From contig NZ_CP099760.1 of assembly GCF_040760005.1 (NCBI RefSeq), positions 6,170,001 to 6,234,000 on the forward strand: 64,000 nucleotides of DNA. Direction: 5' to 3'. Below are positions 8,143 to 19,360 of this stretch, in pieces (positions within the stretch are counted from its first letter, which is position 1; every line of letters begins with the position of its first letter). The position numbers and the translations under genes were made by a program. The stretch is from Pseudomonas sp. stari2. GTDB taxonomy: Bacteria > Pseudomonadota > Gammaproteobacteria > Pseudomonadales > Pseudomonadaceae. The notes beneath the pieces are model-generated. The model searched no databases and was not told where the DNA came from. It saw only the letters and a program-made list of their open reading frames with translations.

Positions 8143-10531
8143 ATTGACTCTCCTTCTTATGAATTTCCTTATGACGACGAGGAGTAACTATCCGAATGTT
8201 TTCAAGACCATAAACATTACCGCCGCTTGAGATTCTTATCTTGTGATGCAACTCAAATTTCACTGCCTCTCCTGCTCGCTCCACTTTTGAAACGTAGGGT
8301 GATTTTCCTTTCTCCATCGTAGACCGGTTCTGTTTTTGAAACTGAACCGCCAACTCCGGATCCCCGGCCACCGCCTTCCAGAACGCCTCCCGAAACGCCC
8401 GAAAATTCCTGAACTCCCGCCCTCGCAACTGATCGGCAATCTGCACTGGCACCGGCGCGCCTTCGCCTTGCGATGCGCTGGCAAGCCAGTTCCCCGACAC
8501 CACCTGACCCACTCCTGTCACGACGCCCGGATCCTCCCGCCGGTCCCGAAACATGATGTAGTTCGGCGGCAGCCCGGAGTCCAGCGGGAACACCAGGACA
8601 TAGTCATCGAATCCGGCTTCGGAAACCGCCGGGAACGAATCGAGGCGTCCCTCGACCGGTATCACCGTCGCTCCGGTGTAGACAGGTGGATCCGTCGGTT
8701 CGGCCGGTGAGATTGTCGAGCTGTTGCCCGGGTTTACGATCGGCGTCCAGGTCAGGGTGCGTGGCGGAACATCGGCGGTGGTTGCGGTGTAGACGTGGCG
8801 CTCGGCGTCGTAAGCAGCCGCCACCACCCTGGTGGCCGACGGAATACTCCGCCCATCAGTCTTGACGACAAAAACCTCTGACTGCCCATTCGTGTCGGTC
8901 TTTGAACTGACACGGTAAGGCAGATCAACCGTCCCGCCAGCCGCCGCGATGGCGTACAGATCTGACGCAAATTCTGGCGCGAGGTCCGACAGTGGCGTAC
9001 TGAACGCGTAACGGTCCGGCAACTCCCCGTTGCCCAGCTTCGACGAGTAGACCAACGCTGAAACACCGACGACAGCGCCCGCCCCGACGCTGGCCGCCAG
9101 ACTGCCCAAAGCCGCGATGGCGCTGCGAACCGCCGCTTGCAGGCTGGCCGAAGCGGCCTCGGCAACTGCCAGTACTCCCGCCGAAGTCATGAACAGCGGT
9201 CCTGCCGCAGAAGTGGCACCCGGGGCGCGGAAGGTATGGGCGGAACGCAGCGCCTCTGCCGCTATACGCGCTTGCTCTTCGGCAAGGCGCCTGGCCTCTG
9301 CTTCTGCGGCGACTCGCGCCTCCTCCCGTATACGCGCCTGCTCCTCGGCAACACGCCGGGCCTCAGCCTCCGCGGCAATACGCGCCTGCTCCTGCAACTG
9401 CCGAGCTTCCTGTTCCTTGGCAATGCGTATCTGCTCCTGCAGACGCTCCGCCTCTTGGGCGCGGGCGATCAGACCGGCAAAAGCGTCCGCAGCCGCAGCC
9501 ATGTGCCGGGCACTTTCCGAGTGCAGAAGTGACGCGTGATAGTCCTGCCAGCGCTTGCCCAGATCCGTAGTAGCCTGCAGGTCCACCAGGTTCTTCAGTG
9601 CTTCGAGCTCAGGCTTGCTCAACGGGAAGTTGATCGCAGGGTTGGCGATTGCATAGGGCCGGACTGCGGCCTGCTCGGCGGCGCTGATGCTGTCCGCTGC
9701 GAATTTATAGTTCGTGAGCGTTTGAGAGAGACTGCCACCGGTTGTGCCCGCAATGGCGGCTATTTTTTCAACGAGAAAACCCGGCAGAAACTGGAAGCGG
9801 ATATTCGTTTCCAGATTGACCACGGAGAGCCTTTCAGCAGAAAGAATTTGCTGGGCGACCCGAGTGGTCTGAGTCGCAGTTTCGACCTGGACTCTTCTTG
9901 CCGCCAACTCCGGAAGTTGATTGGCAATAATCGCCATCACCCAGGAAAGACGCCGCAGCTCCATTGCCGCGCGGTAGGCCCTGTCGATGGCGGCATACGC
10001 AACGGAGACATCCGGAACGGGCGACGCCAGACTTTCCCGGATTTTTCTGAAGGACAGATCCTTCATCAGAAAGAATGGATTATGGCCATACAACGAGTAA
10101 GCAGTCTCGGAATGCGCGCGATATTCCAATAGCTTTGCGTGAATAACCTGAAGGGTTATTTCCTGATCGGCCTTTACTTTCTGAACCGGAGACAGGCCAA
10201 CACCGGCAACTTGCCTGGCGTGTTCTACTTCATTGTTCGAGGCCATCAGGATATTGCTGAATACTCCAGCGTACTCAAGATCAATATGTGCCTGAGCATT
10301 CTGCTGCTCATGCATCAAGTCATCCCAAATGAACGGGGTTAACGGATCAAGTTTGCCGGAGCCTTGCCCGGTGCCTCTGTGCGGCCCTTCATTCAACCCC
10401 CAACTTCCCGAAAAATAGCCACCCTGCCCCAATCGAACCGGCGCAAATGTCCGAACGGGTATCGGTGCCAGTTCATATTTCCCCGGTGCGATTTGTTTGT
10501 GCGGCCCAAGATAATTTCCAACATCACTCAT
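8135..10531 (-). CDS. S-type pyocin with E9-like HNH DNase domain
   Basis: A 798-aa bacteriocin that kills related bacteria by cutting chromosomal DNA. The N-terminal 70 residues are Gly/Pro-rich and probably disordered. A helical region follows, then an Ala/Glu/Arg coiled coil at about 365-435 with repeated [15 protein letters not shown] units, a small hydrophobic stretch at about 450-500, and a Pyocin_S domain at about 515-670 ([19 protein letters not shown]). The C-terminal nuclease (about 675-798) matches colicin E9: [24 protein letters not shown], and the catalytic Glu760, His762, His763, His787 and His791 in FELHHKI and [10 protein letters not shown]. The start follows GGAGAAG. No lysis gene is adjacent. 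Receptor unknown. Confidence 0.95.
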   Translation of the reverse strand: MSDVGNYLGPHKQIAPGKYELAPIPVRTFAPVRLGQGGYFSGSWGLNEGPHRGTGQGSGKLDPLTPFIWDDLMHEQQNAQAHIDLEYAGVFSNILMASNNEVEHARQVAGVGLSPVQKVKADQEITLQVIHAKLLEYRAHSETAYSLYGHNPFFLMKDLSFRKIRESLASPVPDVSVAYAAIDRAYRAAMELRRLSWVMAIIANQLPELAARRVQVETATQTTRVAQQILSAERLSVVNLETNIRFQFLPGFLVEKIAAIAGTTGGSLSQTLTNYKFAADSISAAEQAAVRPYAIANPAINFPLSKPELEALKNLVDLQATTDLGKRWQDYHASLLHSESARHMAAAADAFAGLIARAQEAERLQEQIRIAKEQEARQLQEQARIAAEAEARRVAEEQARIREEARVAAEAEARRLAEEQARIAAEALRSAHTFRAPGATSAAGPLFMTSAGVLAVAEAASASLQAAVRSAIAALGSLAASVGAGAVVGVSALVYSSKLGNGELPDRYAFSTPLSDLAPEFASDLYAIAAAGGTVDLPYRVSSKTDTNGQSEVFVVKTDGRSIPSATRVVAAAYDAERHVYTATTADVPPRTLTWTPIVNPGNSSTISPAEPTDPPVYTGATVIPVEGRLDSFPAVSEAGFDDYVLVFPLDSGLPPNYIMFRDRREDPGVVTGVGQVVSGNWLASASQGEGAPVPVQIADQLRGREFRNFRAFREAFWKAVAGDPELAVQFQKQNRSTMEKGKSPYVSKVERAGEAVKFELHHKIRISSGGNVYGLENIRIVTPRRHKEIHKKESQYE
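9250..9460 (-). repeat. Degenerate repeats encoding the pyocin coiled coil
   Basis: Imperfect tandem units coding for [17 protein letters not shown] heptads recur at roughly 60-70 base intervals inside the pyocin gene. They are coding repeats for a helical rod that probably spans domains during uptake. Confidence 0.7.
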
Positions 10532-10609
10532 ACGACTTCTCCATGTCAGTTATTCCATGTATCGAATTCGCAAACTTTGTTTTGGTCCTCTGTTTTTTTC
10601 TCGAGGTCT

Positions 10610-10639
10610 TTTATAGGCCTGCCCCGTTAAACGCCGCAA
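10610..10639 (-). promoter_or_regulatory. Candidate sigma-70 promoter of the pyocin gene
   Basis: On the minus strand TTGCGG (10634-10639) and TATAAA (10610-10615) are 18 bp apart and lie about 80 bases before the pyocin start codon. No clear LexA palindrome or PrtN P-box is visible in the 255-base gap (10532-10786), so damage control is not shown by the sequence. Confidence 0.4.
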
Positions 10640-10786
10640 TAACAAACATGTAGTGCACTTCCCGAAAACCTGAAGGAAACTTCCTATTCGAGAAATACTG
10701 TGTTATGAAATCCCGGTTGCGAGCTTCAACTAGATCCGCACCATCAATGCCTTCATATAAATAGAACGACAGGGAGCAGAATTTTC

Positions 10787-13198
10787 ATGAAACGAGGCCT
10801 GACCGTACTTGCGTTGCTGATCGTCATTCCCGCCATCGGGGTTGGCGGCTACCTCTACAGCAAGCAACCGACGCGTCAGGGCCAAGTGGAACTGCGCAAC
10901 CTGCAAGGTTCGGTGACCGTGCGTTACGACGAGCGCGGCGTGCCGCACATCCGCGCCGAAAACGAAACCGACCTCTACCGTGCCCTCGGTTATGTGCACG
11001 CCCAGGACCGGCTGTTCCAGATGGAAGCCATGCGCCGCCTGGCCCGGGGTGAACTGGCGGAAGTGCTCGGGCCGAAGCTGCTCGACACCGACAAGTTGTT
11101 CCGCAGCCTGCGCATCCGCGAGCGTGCCGCCAGTTACGTGGCCGGTCTCGATAAGCAGTCACCGGCGTGGAAGGCCCTGCAAGCCTATCTGGACGGCATC
11201 AACCAGTATCAGGACTCGCACGCCGCCCCGGTCGAGTTCGACGTGCTGGGCATCCCCAAGCGGCCGTTCACTGCCGAAGACACCATCAGCGTCGCCGGTT
11301 ACATGGCTTACAGCTTCGCCGCTGCGTTTCGCACCGAACCGCTGCTGACCTACGTGCGCGATCAGCTCGGCGCCGATTACCTCAACGTCTTCGACCTTGA
11401 GTGGCAGCCCAAGGGCGTGCTCGCCAAGGGCCATGCCGGCAAAGCACCGACGCTCGCTGCCGAAGACTGGAAAGACCTGAACGCCCTCGCCCGCCTCAGT
11501 GAGCAGGCGCTGATCGACAACGGCCTGCCGCAGTACGAAGGCAGCAACGCCTGGGTGATTGCCGGCAGCCGCAGCAAGGGCGGCAAGGCATTGTTGGCTG
11601 GCGACCCGCACATCCGCTTCTCGGTGCCTTCGGTGTGGTACGAAGCGCAGCTGTCGGCGCCGGGTTTTGAACTTTACGGCCATCATCAGGCGCTGGTGCC
11701 GTTTGCGTTTCTGGGGCACAACCTGGATTTCGGCTGGAGCCTGACCATGTTCCAGAACGATGACCTGGACCTGATCGCCGAGAAGGTCAATCCGGACAAC
11801 CCGAATCAGGTCTGGTATCACGGCCAGTGGACCGACATGGTCAGCACCGAACAGCAGATTGCGGTGAAGGGCCAGGCGCCGGTGACCATTACCCTGCGCC
11901 AGTCGCCTCACGGGCCGATCGTCAACGATGCCCTCGGCAGCGCCGCCGGAAAAACCCCGATTGCCATGTGGTGGGCGTTCCTCGAAACGCCGAACCCGAT
12001 TCTCGAAGGCTTCTACCAGCTCAACCGTGCCGACACCCTGACCAAGGCCCGCGCCGCAGCGGCCAAGGTGCAGGCGCCGGGGCTGAACATCGTCTACGCC
12101 AACGCCAAGGGCGATATCGCCTGGTGGGCCTCGGCGCTGCTGCCCAAGCGGCCAGCCGGCGTGAAACCTGGCTTCATTCTCGACGGCAGCGGCAATCAGG
12201 CCGACAAGGACGGCTACTTCCCGTTCAGCGCCAACCCGCAGGAAGAGAACCCGGCGCGGGGCTATATCGTCTCGGCCAACTTCCAGCCCGTATCGCCGAC
12301 CGGCATGGAGATTCCCGGTTACTACAACCTCGCCGACCGTGGCCAGCAACTCAACCGTCAGCTCGCCGACAAGAACGTGAAGTGGGACAACGAAGCCAAC
12401 CAGAAGCTGCAACTGGGCACCACCACCGGCTATGGCCCGCGCGTACTGGCGCCATTGTTGCCGGTATTGCGTGAAGTGGTGACCGACCCGGCGCAGCTGA
12501 AACTGGTCGAGCAACTGGCGCAGTGGCAAGGCGACTACCCGCTGGATTCGGTCAGTGCCACGGTGTTCAATCAGTTCCTCTACGACCTGGCCGACGCGGC
12601 GATGCGCGATGAGCTGGGCAACGACATGTTCGAGACTCTGCTGTCGACCCGAGTGCTCGACGCCGCGCTGCCGCGACTGGCGGCGAACGCCGACTCACCG
12701 TGGTGGGACAATCGCAACACCCCGGGCAAGGAAACCCGCGCCGACACCGTGCGCACCGCGTGGCAGGCGAACATGACCCACCTGAAGCAGACCCTCGGCG
12801 ACGATGCCTCCGGCTGGCAATGGGGTAAGGCGCACACGCTGACCCACGGACATCCGCTGGGGCAGCAGAAACCGCTGGACCGGATTTTCAACGTAGGCCC
12901 GTTCGCCGCACCCGGCTCCCATGAAGTACCGAACAACCTCTCGGCGAAGATCGGCCCGGCGCCGTGGCCGGTAACCTACGGTCCGTCGACCCGGCGGCTG
13001 GTGGACTTCGCCGACCCGGCCCACAGCCTGACCATCAACCCGGTCGGCCAGAGCGGCGTGCCGTTCGACAGCCACTATGACGATCAGGCGGAGGCTTATG
13101 TGGACGGGCTGTATGTGCAGGCGCATTTCAGTGAGGAAGAGGTGACGGCGAATACGCGCAGTACCTTGAAGCTGTTGCCGGCGCGGGCGGCGCAATAA
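10787..13198 (+). CDS. Penicillin acylase family protein, probable acyl-homoserine lactone acylase (HacB-like)
   Basis: An 803-aa Ntn-hydrolase precursor exported by an N-terminal signal/anchor (LTVLALLIVIPAIGVGGYLY). Typical regions are VTVRYDERGVPHIRAE, GYVHAQDRLFQMEAMRR, and the autocleavage site GSNAWVIAG. There Ser253 would become the N-terminal nucleophile of the beta chain, with alpha chain and spacer before it. Length and position beside a GlxA-type regulator and the spu operon match PA0305 (HacB) of P. aeruginosa, which degrades acyl-homoserine lactones. Substrate in this organism is inferred; a beta-lactam or peptide amidase is possible. The start follows AGGGAG. Confidence 0.85.
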   Translation: MKRGLTVLALLIVIPAIGVGGYLYSKQPTRQGQVELRNLQGSVTVRYDERGVPHIRAENETDLYRALGYVHAQDRLFQMEAMRRLARGELAEVLGPKLLDTDKLFRSLRIRERAASYVAGLDKQSPAWKALQAYLDGINQYQDSHAAPVEFDVLGIPKRPFTAEDTISVAGYMAYSFAAAFRTEPLLTYVRDQLGADYLNVFDLEWQPKGVLAKGHAGKAPTLAAEDWKDLNALARLSEQALIDNGLPQYEGSNAWVIAGSRSKGGKALLAGDPHIRFSVPSVWYEAQLSAPGFELYGHHQALVPFAFLGHNLDFGWSLTMFQNDDLDLIAEKVNPDNPNQVWYHGQWTDMVSTEQQIAVKGQAPVTITLRQSPHGPIVNDALGSAAGKTPIAMWWAFLETPNPILEGFYQLNRADTLTKARAAAAKVQAPGLNIVYANAKGDIAWWASALLPKRPAGVKPGFILDGSGNQADKDGYFPFSANPQEENPARGYIVSANFQPVSPTGMEIPGYYNLADRGQQLNRQLADKNVKWDNEANQKLQLGTTTGYGPRVLAPLLPVLREVVTDPAQLKLVEQLAQWQGDYPLDSVSATVFNQFLYDLADAAMRDELGNDMFETLLSTRVLDAALPRLAANADSPWWDNRNTPGKETRADTVRTAWQANMTHLKQTLGDDASGWQWGKAHTLTHGHPLGQQKPLDRIFNVGPFAAPGSHEVPNNLSAKIGPAPWPVTYGPSTRRLVDFADPAHSLTINPVGQSGVPFDSHYDDQAEAYVDGLYVQAHFSEEEVTANTRSTLKLLPARAAQ

Positions 13199-13205
13199 GC
13201 GCCGT

Positions 13206-14171
13206 TCAAACCATCGCCGCAAAATTCAGCCGGAACTGCTGCGGCGTCACCCCCAACCGGCGGTTGAACACGCTGCGCATGTGTTGCGCATCGCGAAACC
13301 CGCATTGATACGCCACGGTCTTCAGCGGCGCCGTGGTGCTTTCGAGCATCACCCGCGCCGCATCCACCCGCGCCCGCTCGACGAACTCCGCCGGGGTGAC
13401 TTTCGCTTCGCGAGCAAAAACCCGGGAGAAATTCCTCGCACTCATGTTCGCGGCATTCGCCAGGTCGGCGATGGTCAGATCGCCGGTGAGATTGGCCAGC
13501 ACATACAGCTGCACCATCGCCACTGCCGACGTCGGTTCGGCGTGAGGCGTGAGGAACGGGCTGAATTGCGACTGCCCGCCCGAGCGCTGGGTAAACACCA
13601 CCAGCCGCTTGGCCACGCTCAGCGCCACTTCGGCCCCGTAATCACGCGCCAGCAGGTACAGCGACAGATCGATCCCCGCCGTCACACCCGCCGAGGTGTA
13701 AAGCTGACCATCCTCGACGTACAGCCGGTCAGCCTCGACCCGACTGGACGGGCACAACTGCGCCAGCGCCTCGGCGTCGTTCCAGTGGGTGGTGACCGTG
13801 CGCCCGTCCAGCAATCCCGCACGAACCAGCATGAACGCACCGTTGCAGATCGAGCCGAACCGCCGCGCCCGCCCACAGGCCTCACGCAGCCAGGCATCGA
13901 ACGTCTCGCCGAAATCCAGAAACGGCAACTGCGGCCCGCCGGCCACCAGCAGCAAGTCATAAGCTTCCCGCACGTCGCTGAAATGCCGATGCGCACTCAG
14001 GGTCAGCCCGTTGGAACACGCCATCGGCCCGTGTTCGACGCCGATCACTTCAAGCCGGTAATGATCCTCCGGCGCCAGAAAGCGATTGGCCTCGGCGAAT
14101 ACATCCATGGGCCCGCTGACGTCCAGCGCCTGCACGCCGGGGAACACCACGATGGCAACGGCTTTGTTCAT
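13206..14171 (-). CDS. GlxA-type AraC family transcriptional regulator
   Basis: A 321-aa two-domain protein. The N-terminal 190 residues are a DJ-1/PfpI-like amidotransferase fold (AIVVFPGVQALDVSGPMDVF, then RFGSICNGAFMLVRAGLLDG with Cys at the elbow). The C-terminal 100 residues are an AraC helix-turn-helix pair (TIADLANAANMSARNFSRVF; TAPLKTVAYQCGFRDAQHMR). It stands 6 bp from the acylase gene, convergent, and is divergent from the HD-domain gene, which it may control. The ligand is unknown. The start is the Met before NKAVAIVVF; longer frames upstream look non-coding. Confidence 0.88.
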   Translation of the reverse strand: MNKAVAIVVFPGVQALDVSGPMDVFAEANRFLAPEDHYRLEVIGVEHGPMACSNGLTLSAHRHFSDVREAYDLLLVAGGPQLPFLDFGETFDAWLREACGRARRFGSICNGAFMLVRAGLLDGRTVTTHWNDAEALAQLCPSSRVEADRLYVEDGQLYTSAGVTAGIDLSLYLLARDYGAEVALSVAKRLVVFTQRSGGQSQFSPFLTPHAEPTSAVAMVQLYVLANLTGDLTIADLANAANMSARNFSRVFAREAKVTPAEFVERARVDAARVMLESTTAPLKTVAYQCGFRDAQHMRSVFNRRLGVTPQQFRLNFAAMV

Positions 14172-14361
14172 GGCGATGTCGGCTCCGGGGGAATGGCGAA
14201 TCAGCGCCAACCCTAGCCAATCCGCGCCGCAGAAGCGAGCTGGCACGATTTGCAGGTGGAATGGCAAGGATCGCAGCCATGGATCGATTGTCCGGTTTTG
14301 CCCCCGGGAACAGACTTTCCCCATCAGCGCCACGACGGCGTTTTCGACGAGGAAGCTCAAC

Positions 14362-15003
14362 ATGACCACGACCATCGCCGGTATCAAGATCCCCGACAGC
14401 GCCCTCGCCCGGGCCACCACCGAGTACATCCGCGACATCGAATCCGACCTGCTTTACCACCACTCGCGCCGGGTGTTTCTGTTCGGTGCCTTGAGCGGCG
14501 AACGCCGGCAACTGGCCTACGATCCGGAGCTGCTGTACGTCGGCGCGATGTTCCACGATCTGGGTCTGGTCGAAGGTCACCGCAGCGATGACGAACGTTT
14601 CGAAGTCGATGGTGCCAATGCGGCGGCGGCGTTCCTCAAGCCCTACGGGTTGAGCGACGACGACATCGAACAGGTCTGGCTGTCGATCGCCCTGCACACC
14701 ACGCCGGGGGTGCCGAAGCATCTGCGGCCGACCGTGGCGTTGGTGACCGCAGGTGTCGAGATGGATGTGCTGGGCATGGACTACGCGGCGTTCACCACGG
14801 TGCAGCGCGAGGCGGTGGTGCATGCGCATCCACGGGGTGAGGGTTTCAAGGAATGCATCATCTGCGCGTTTGCCGATGGCTTGCGTCATCGCCCACAGAC
14901 GACGTTCGGCAATGTGAAGACCGATGTGCTGAAAGATCAGATGCCGGGGTTCAAGCCGATGAACTTTGTCGAGGTCATCCGCCAATCACTCTGGGTCTCC
15001 TGA
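14362..15003 (+). CDS. HD domain-containing protein (cyanamide hydratase-like)
   Basis: The 213-aa soluble protein has an HD metal-dependent hydrolase core: His in LLYHHSRRVFLFG, the HD pair in VGAMFHDLGLVEGH, and later His in SIALHTTPGVPKHL and HAHPRGEGF. The overall pattern is like cyanamide hydratase and related HD proteins. The reaction here is unknown. Divergent from the GlxA-type regulator gene at a spacing of 190 bp, a common regulator-target layout. Followed by a strong terminator shared with spuH. Confidence 0.82.
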   Translation: MTTTIAGIKIPDSALARATTEYIRDIESDLLYHHSRRVFLFGALSGERRQLAYDPELLYVGAMFHDLGLVEGHRSDDERFEVDGANAAAAFLKPYGLSDDDIEQVWLSIALHTTPGVPKHLRPTVALVTAGVEMDVLGMDYAAFTTVQREAVVHAHPRGEGFKECIICAFADGLRHRPQTTFGNVKTDVLKDQMPGFKPMNFVEVIRQSLWVS

Positions 15004-15013
15004 CGAGCATAAA

Positions 15014-15050
15014 AAAACCTCGCGGCCGTTACCGGTCGCGAGGTTTTTTG
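15014..15050. terminator. Bidirectional intrinsic terminator
   Basis: AACCTCGCG and CGCGAGGTT arms with a 12-base loop, preceded by A7 and followed by T6. It lies between the convergent HD-domain gene and spuH. Confidence 0.9.
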
Positions 15051-15061
15051 TGTCTGCAGAC

Positions 15062-15952
15062 TTAAGCCGCTTCCGGCGTCTGCGCCCGGCGCACGTCCGG
15101 TTGTTTCCACGAATCGGCAGCACTTTCTTCGATGGCTTGCTGGATCGCCTTGCGGCGCGATTCTTCGGCACGACGGCTGAAGAACCAGACCATGAAGGTC
15201 ACCAGCGACACCGCCAGCAGAATCAGGCTGGCCACGGCGTTGATCTCAGGCTTCACGCCCAGACGCACCGCCGAGAACACTTCCATCGGCAGGGTCGTCG
15301 AACCCGGGCCGGACACAAAGCTCGCCAGCACCAGGTCGTCCAGCGACAGGGCGAACGACATCATGCCGCCCGCCGCCAGCGACGGCGCGATCATCGGGAT
15401 GGTGATCAGGAAGAACACCTTCCACGGCCGCGCACCCAGGTCCATCGCCGCCTCTTCGATCGACAGGTCCAGCTCACGCAGACGCGCCGACACCACTACC
15501 GCCACATACGCCGCACAGAACGTCGTGTGGGCGATCCAGATGGTGACGATGCCACGCTCCTGGGGCCAGCCGATCATCTGCGCCATGGCCACGAACAGCA
15601 GCAACAGCGACAGACCGGTAATCACCTCGGGCATTACCAGCGGCGCGGTGACCAGGCCACCGAACAGCGTGCGGCCCTTGAAGCGGGTGATGCGAGTCAG
15701 GACGAACGCCGCCAGCGTACCCAGCGCCACTGCCGCAACAGCGGTGTAGCAGGCAATTTCCAGCGAGCGCACCACCGAGCCCATCAGTTGGGTGTTGTCG
15801 AGCAGGCCGACGTACCACTTGATCGACCAGCCACCCCATACCGTCACCAGTTTCGAGGCGTTGAACGAGTAGATCACCAGGATCAGCATCGGCAAATAGA
15901 TGAACAACAGGCCGAGCACCAGCATCAGGCTGGAGAAACGGAAGCGCTTCAT
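15062..15952 (-). CDS. spuH: Polyamine ABC transporter permease (PotC/PotI type)
   Basis: The 296-aa inner-membrane permease has six predicted membrane segments, starting with FRFSSLMLVLGLLFIYLPML. The cytoplasmic EAA loop reads IEEAAMDLGARPWKVFFLIT near residue 165. It pairs with SpuG to form the channel for putrescine and spermidine. It is the last gene of the spu operon and overlaps spuG by 4 bp. The C-terminal tail past residue 270 is charged and variable. Gene order and sequence match P. aeruginosa spuH. Confidence 0.93.
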   Translation of the reverse strand: MKRFRFSSLMLVLGLLFIYLPMLILVIYSFNASKLVTVWGGWSIKWYVGLLDNTQLMGSVVRSLEIACYTAVAAVALGTLAAFVLTRITRFKGRTLFGGLVTAPLVMPEVITGLSLLLLFVAMAQMIGWPQERGIVTIWIAHTTFCAAYVAVVVSARLRELDLSIEEAAMDLGARPWKVFFLITIPMIAPSLAAGGMMSFALSLDDLVLASFVSGPGSTTLPMEVFSAVRLGVKPEINAVASLILLAVSLVTFMVWFFSRRAEESRRKAIQQAIEESAADSWKQPDVRRAQTPEAA

Positions 15953-16869
15953 TCTTTACCCTCCATTTCCTTGGCCTGACTGCGGTTGAACAGGATGATC
16001 GGCACGATCAGGATCGCCAGCATCACCACCGCCAGGGCGGACGCCACCGGCCAGTCACGGTTGTTGAAGAACTCTTGCCAGAGCACTTTACCGATCATCA
16101 GGGTTTCCGGACCGCCGAGCAGTTCCGGGATCACAAACTCGCCCACCACCGGGATGAACACCAGCATGCAGCCGGCGATGATGCCGTTCTTGGACAGCGG
16201 CACGGTGATTTTCCAGAAGCTGTTGAACGTGCTCGAACCCAGGTCGGACGCGGCTTCCAGCAGGCTGGGGTCGTGTTTGACCAGGTTGGCGTACAGCGGC
16301 AGGATCATGAACGGCAGGTACGAATAGACGACGCCGATGTACACCGCGAGGTTGGTGTTGAGGATCTGCAGCGGCTCGTCGATGAAACCCATGCTCATCA
16401 GGAAACCGTTGAGCAGGCCGTTGTTGCTGAGGATGCCCATCCACGCATAGACGCGGATCAGGATCGCGGTCCAGGTCGGCATCATGATCAGCAGCACCAG
16501 CACCGTCTGCACTTCCTTGCGGGCGCTGGCGATGGCGTAGGCCATCGGGTAGCCGATCAGCAGGCACAGCAGCGTGCTGAAGAACGCCATCTTCAACGAA
16601 CCGAGGTACGCCGAGATGTACAGTTCGTCATCGCCGAGCATCGCGTAGTTGCCAAGGTTCAGCAGCAACTGCAGTTTCTGCTCGGCGTAGGTGTAGATCT
16701 CCGTGTATGGCGGGATGGCCACATCCGCTTCGGCGAAGCTGATCTTCAGAACGATGAAGAACGGCAGCATGAAGAACAGGAACAGCCAGATGAACGGCAC
16801 CCCGATGACCAGTTGGCGGCCACCGGGAATTATTCGATTGAGCCGGCGTTTGAATTTGCGCATGTTCAT
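15949..16869 (-). CDS. spuG: Polyamine ABC transporter permease (PotB/PotH type)
   Basis: The 306-aa permease has an N-terminal membrane segment (LVIGVPFIWLFLFFMLPFFI), a long periplasmic loop (EADVAIPPYTEIYTYAEQKL) typical of PotB/PotH, and an EAA loop LLEAASDLGSSTFNSFWKIT. It overlaps both neighbours by 4 bp (spuF upstream, spuH downstream), so the three are translated as a coupled set. It forms the importer with SpuF, SpuH and the two binding proteins. Confidence 0.94.
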   Translation of the reverse strand: MNMRKFKRRLNRIIPGGRQLVIGVPFIWLFLFFMLPFFIVLKISFAEADVAIPPYTEIYTYAEQKLQLLLNLGNYAMLGDDELYISAYLGSLKMAFFSTLLCLLIGYPMAYAIASARKEVQTVLVLLIMMPTWTAILIRVYAWMGILSNNGLLNGFLMSMGFIDEPLQILNTNLAVYIGVVYSYLPFMILPLYANLVKHDPSLLEAASDLGSSTFNSFWKITVPLSKNGIIAGCMLVFIPVVGEFVIPELLGGPETLMIGKVLWQEFFNNRDWPVASALAVVMLAILIVPIILFNRSQAKEMEGKE

Positions 16870-18008
16870 GAGCGAAGTACCACGCCGCTGTCATCTTCCC
16901 AGTACACGTACACCTGATCGCCCCAGGTCGGACGTGCGCCACGGCGTTCGGCGTTGGCCACGAACGACTGCACCAGCTTGCCGCTCGGCAATTCGACGTA
17001 GAACACCGAGTGGCCGCCGAGGTAGGCGATGTCGTGCACCTTGCCGCTGGACCAGTTGTACTCGCAAGTCGGCATTTCGGCGGTGACCAGCAGCTTCTCC
17101 GGACGGATCGCGTAGGTCACGGACTTGTCCTGCACCGAGGTGCTGATGCCGTGGCCAACGTAGATCTGCCGGTCGAGGTCCTTGCAGGTGATGGTCGCAT
17201 GGCCTTCGGCGTCGTCGATCACTTCGCCCTCGAAGATGTTCACGTTGCCGATGAATTCACAGACCAGGCGGCTGGTCGGTGTTTCGTAGATGTCGATCGG
17301 GCTGCCGATCTGGGCGATCCAGCCCAGGTGCATGATCGCGATGCGCTCGGCCATGGTCATGGCCTCTTCCTGGTCGTGGGTCACCATCACGCAGGTCACA
17401 CCCACGCGCTCGATGATTTCCACCAGTTCCAGCTGCATCTGCGAACGCAGTTTCTTGTCCAGTGCGCCCATCGGCTCGTCGAGCAGCAACAGCTTCGGCC
17501 GCTTGGCCAGCGAACGCGCCAGCGCCACACGTTGACGCTGGCCGCCGGACAACTGGTGCGGCTTGCGCTTGGCGTACTGGCTCATCTGTACCAGCTTGAG
17601 CATCTCGGCCACGCGGGCGTCGATCTCGGCCGCCGGGATCTTGTCCTGCTTGAGGCCGAACGCGATGTTCTGCGCCACGGTCATGTGCGGGAACAGAGCG
17701 TACGACTGAAACATCATGTTGATCGGTCGCTCGTACGGCGGCATGTCGGTGATGTCGACGCCGTCGAGGAAAATGCGCCCCTCCGTGGGCCGTTCGAACC
17801 CTGCCAGCATCCGCAGCAGAGTGGATTTGCCCGATCCCGAACCGCCGAGCAGGGCGAAGATTTCGCCCTTCTTGATTTCCAGGGACACATCGTCCACGGC
17901 AACCGTCTCGTCGAACTTCTTCGTGACCCGGTCGATTTTAACCAGCACCTGTTTCGGTGTCTGGTCGCCCTCGAGGGCTTTCTTATAGGCGCCGGAGGCA
18001 ACTGCCAT
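16866..18008 (-). CDS. spuF: Polyamine ABC transporter ATP-binding protein (PotA/PotG type)
   Basis: The 380-aa ATPase has Walker A GGSGSGKST near residue 55, the signature LSGGQRQRVALARSLAKRPK, Walker B LLLLDEPMGALD, and the H-loop VTHDQEEAM. The C-terminal 130 residues form a TOBE/OB regulatory domain (AIRPEKLLVTAEMP). It powers the SpuG/SpuH channel. 67 bp separate it from spuE, and it overlaps spuG by 4 bp. Confidence 0.95.
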   Translation of the reverse strand: MAVASGAYKKALEGDQTPKQVLVKIDRVTKKFDETVAVDDVSLEIKKGEIFALLGGSGSGKSTLLRMLAGFERPTEGRIFLDGVDITDMPPYERPINMMFQSYALFPHMTVAQNIAFGLKQDKIPAAEIDARVAEMLKLVQMSQYAKRKPHQLSGGQRQRVALARSLAKRPKLLLLDEPMGALDKKLRSQMQLELVEIIERVGVTCVMVTHDQEEAMTMAERIAIMHLGWIAQIGSPIDIYETPTSRLVCEFIGNVNIFEGEVIDDAEGHATITCKDLDRQIYVGHGISTSVQDKSVTYAIRPEKLLVTAEMPTCEYNWSSGKVHDIAYLGGHSVFYVELPSGKLVQSFVANAERRGARPTWGDQVYVYWEDDSGVVLRS

Positions 18009-18075
18009 TTACGAAACTCCCAGAAAAAAAGAGTGCAGTTCGCCCACGCAAGACGAACCCAGGATGGTTTGCGCG

Positions 18076-19350
<1,275 letters not shown>

Positions 19351-19360
19351 TCAAACCGGC

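Noticed and set aside
9250..9460. Possible CRISPR or microsatellite from repeated units
   Set aside because: The repeats are degenerate, in frame and code for a coiled coil within the pyocin.
10532..10786. LexA or PrtN (P-box) site before the pyocin gene
   Set aside because: No CTGT-N8-ACAG palindrome and no regular ATTG-type repeats could be found; only a sigma-70-like promoter is supported.
11159..12529. 456-codon open frame antisense to the acylase gene
   Set aside because: A by-product of high third-position GC in the acylase gene; the translation has no family features.
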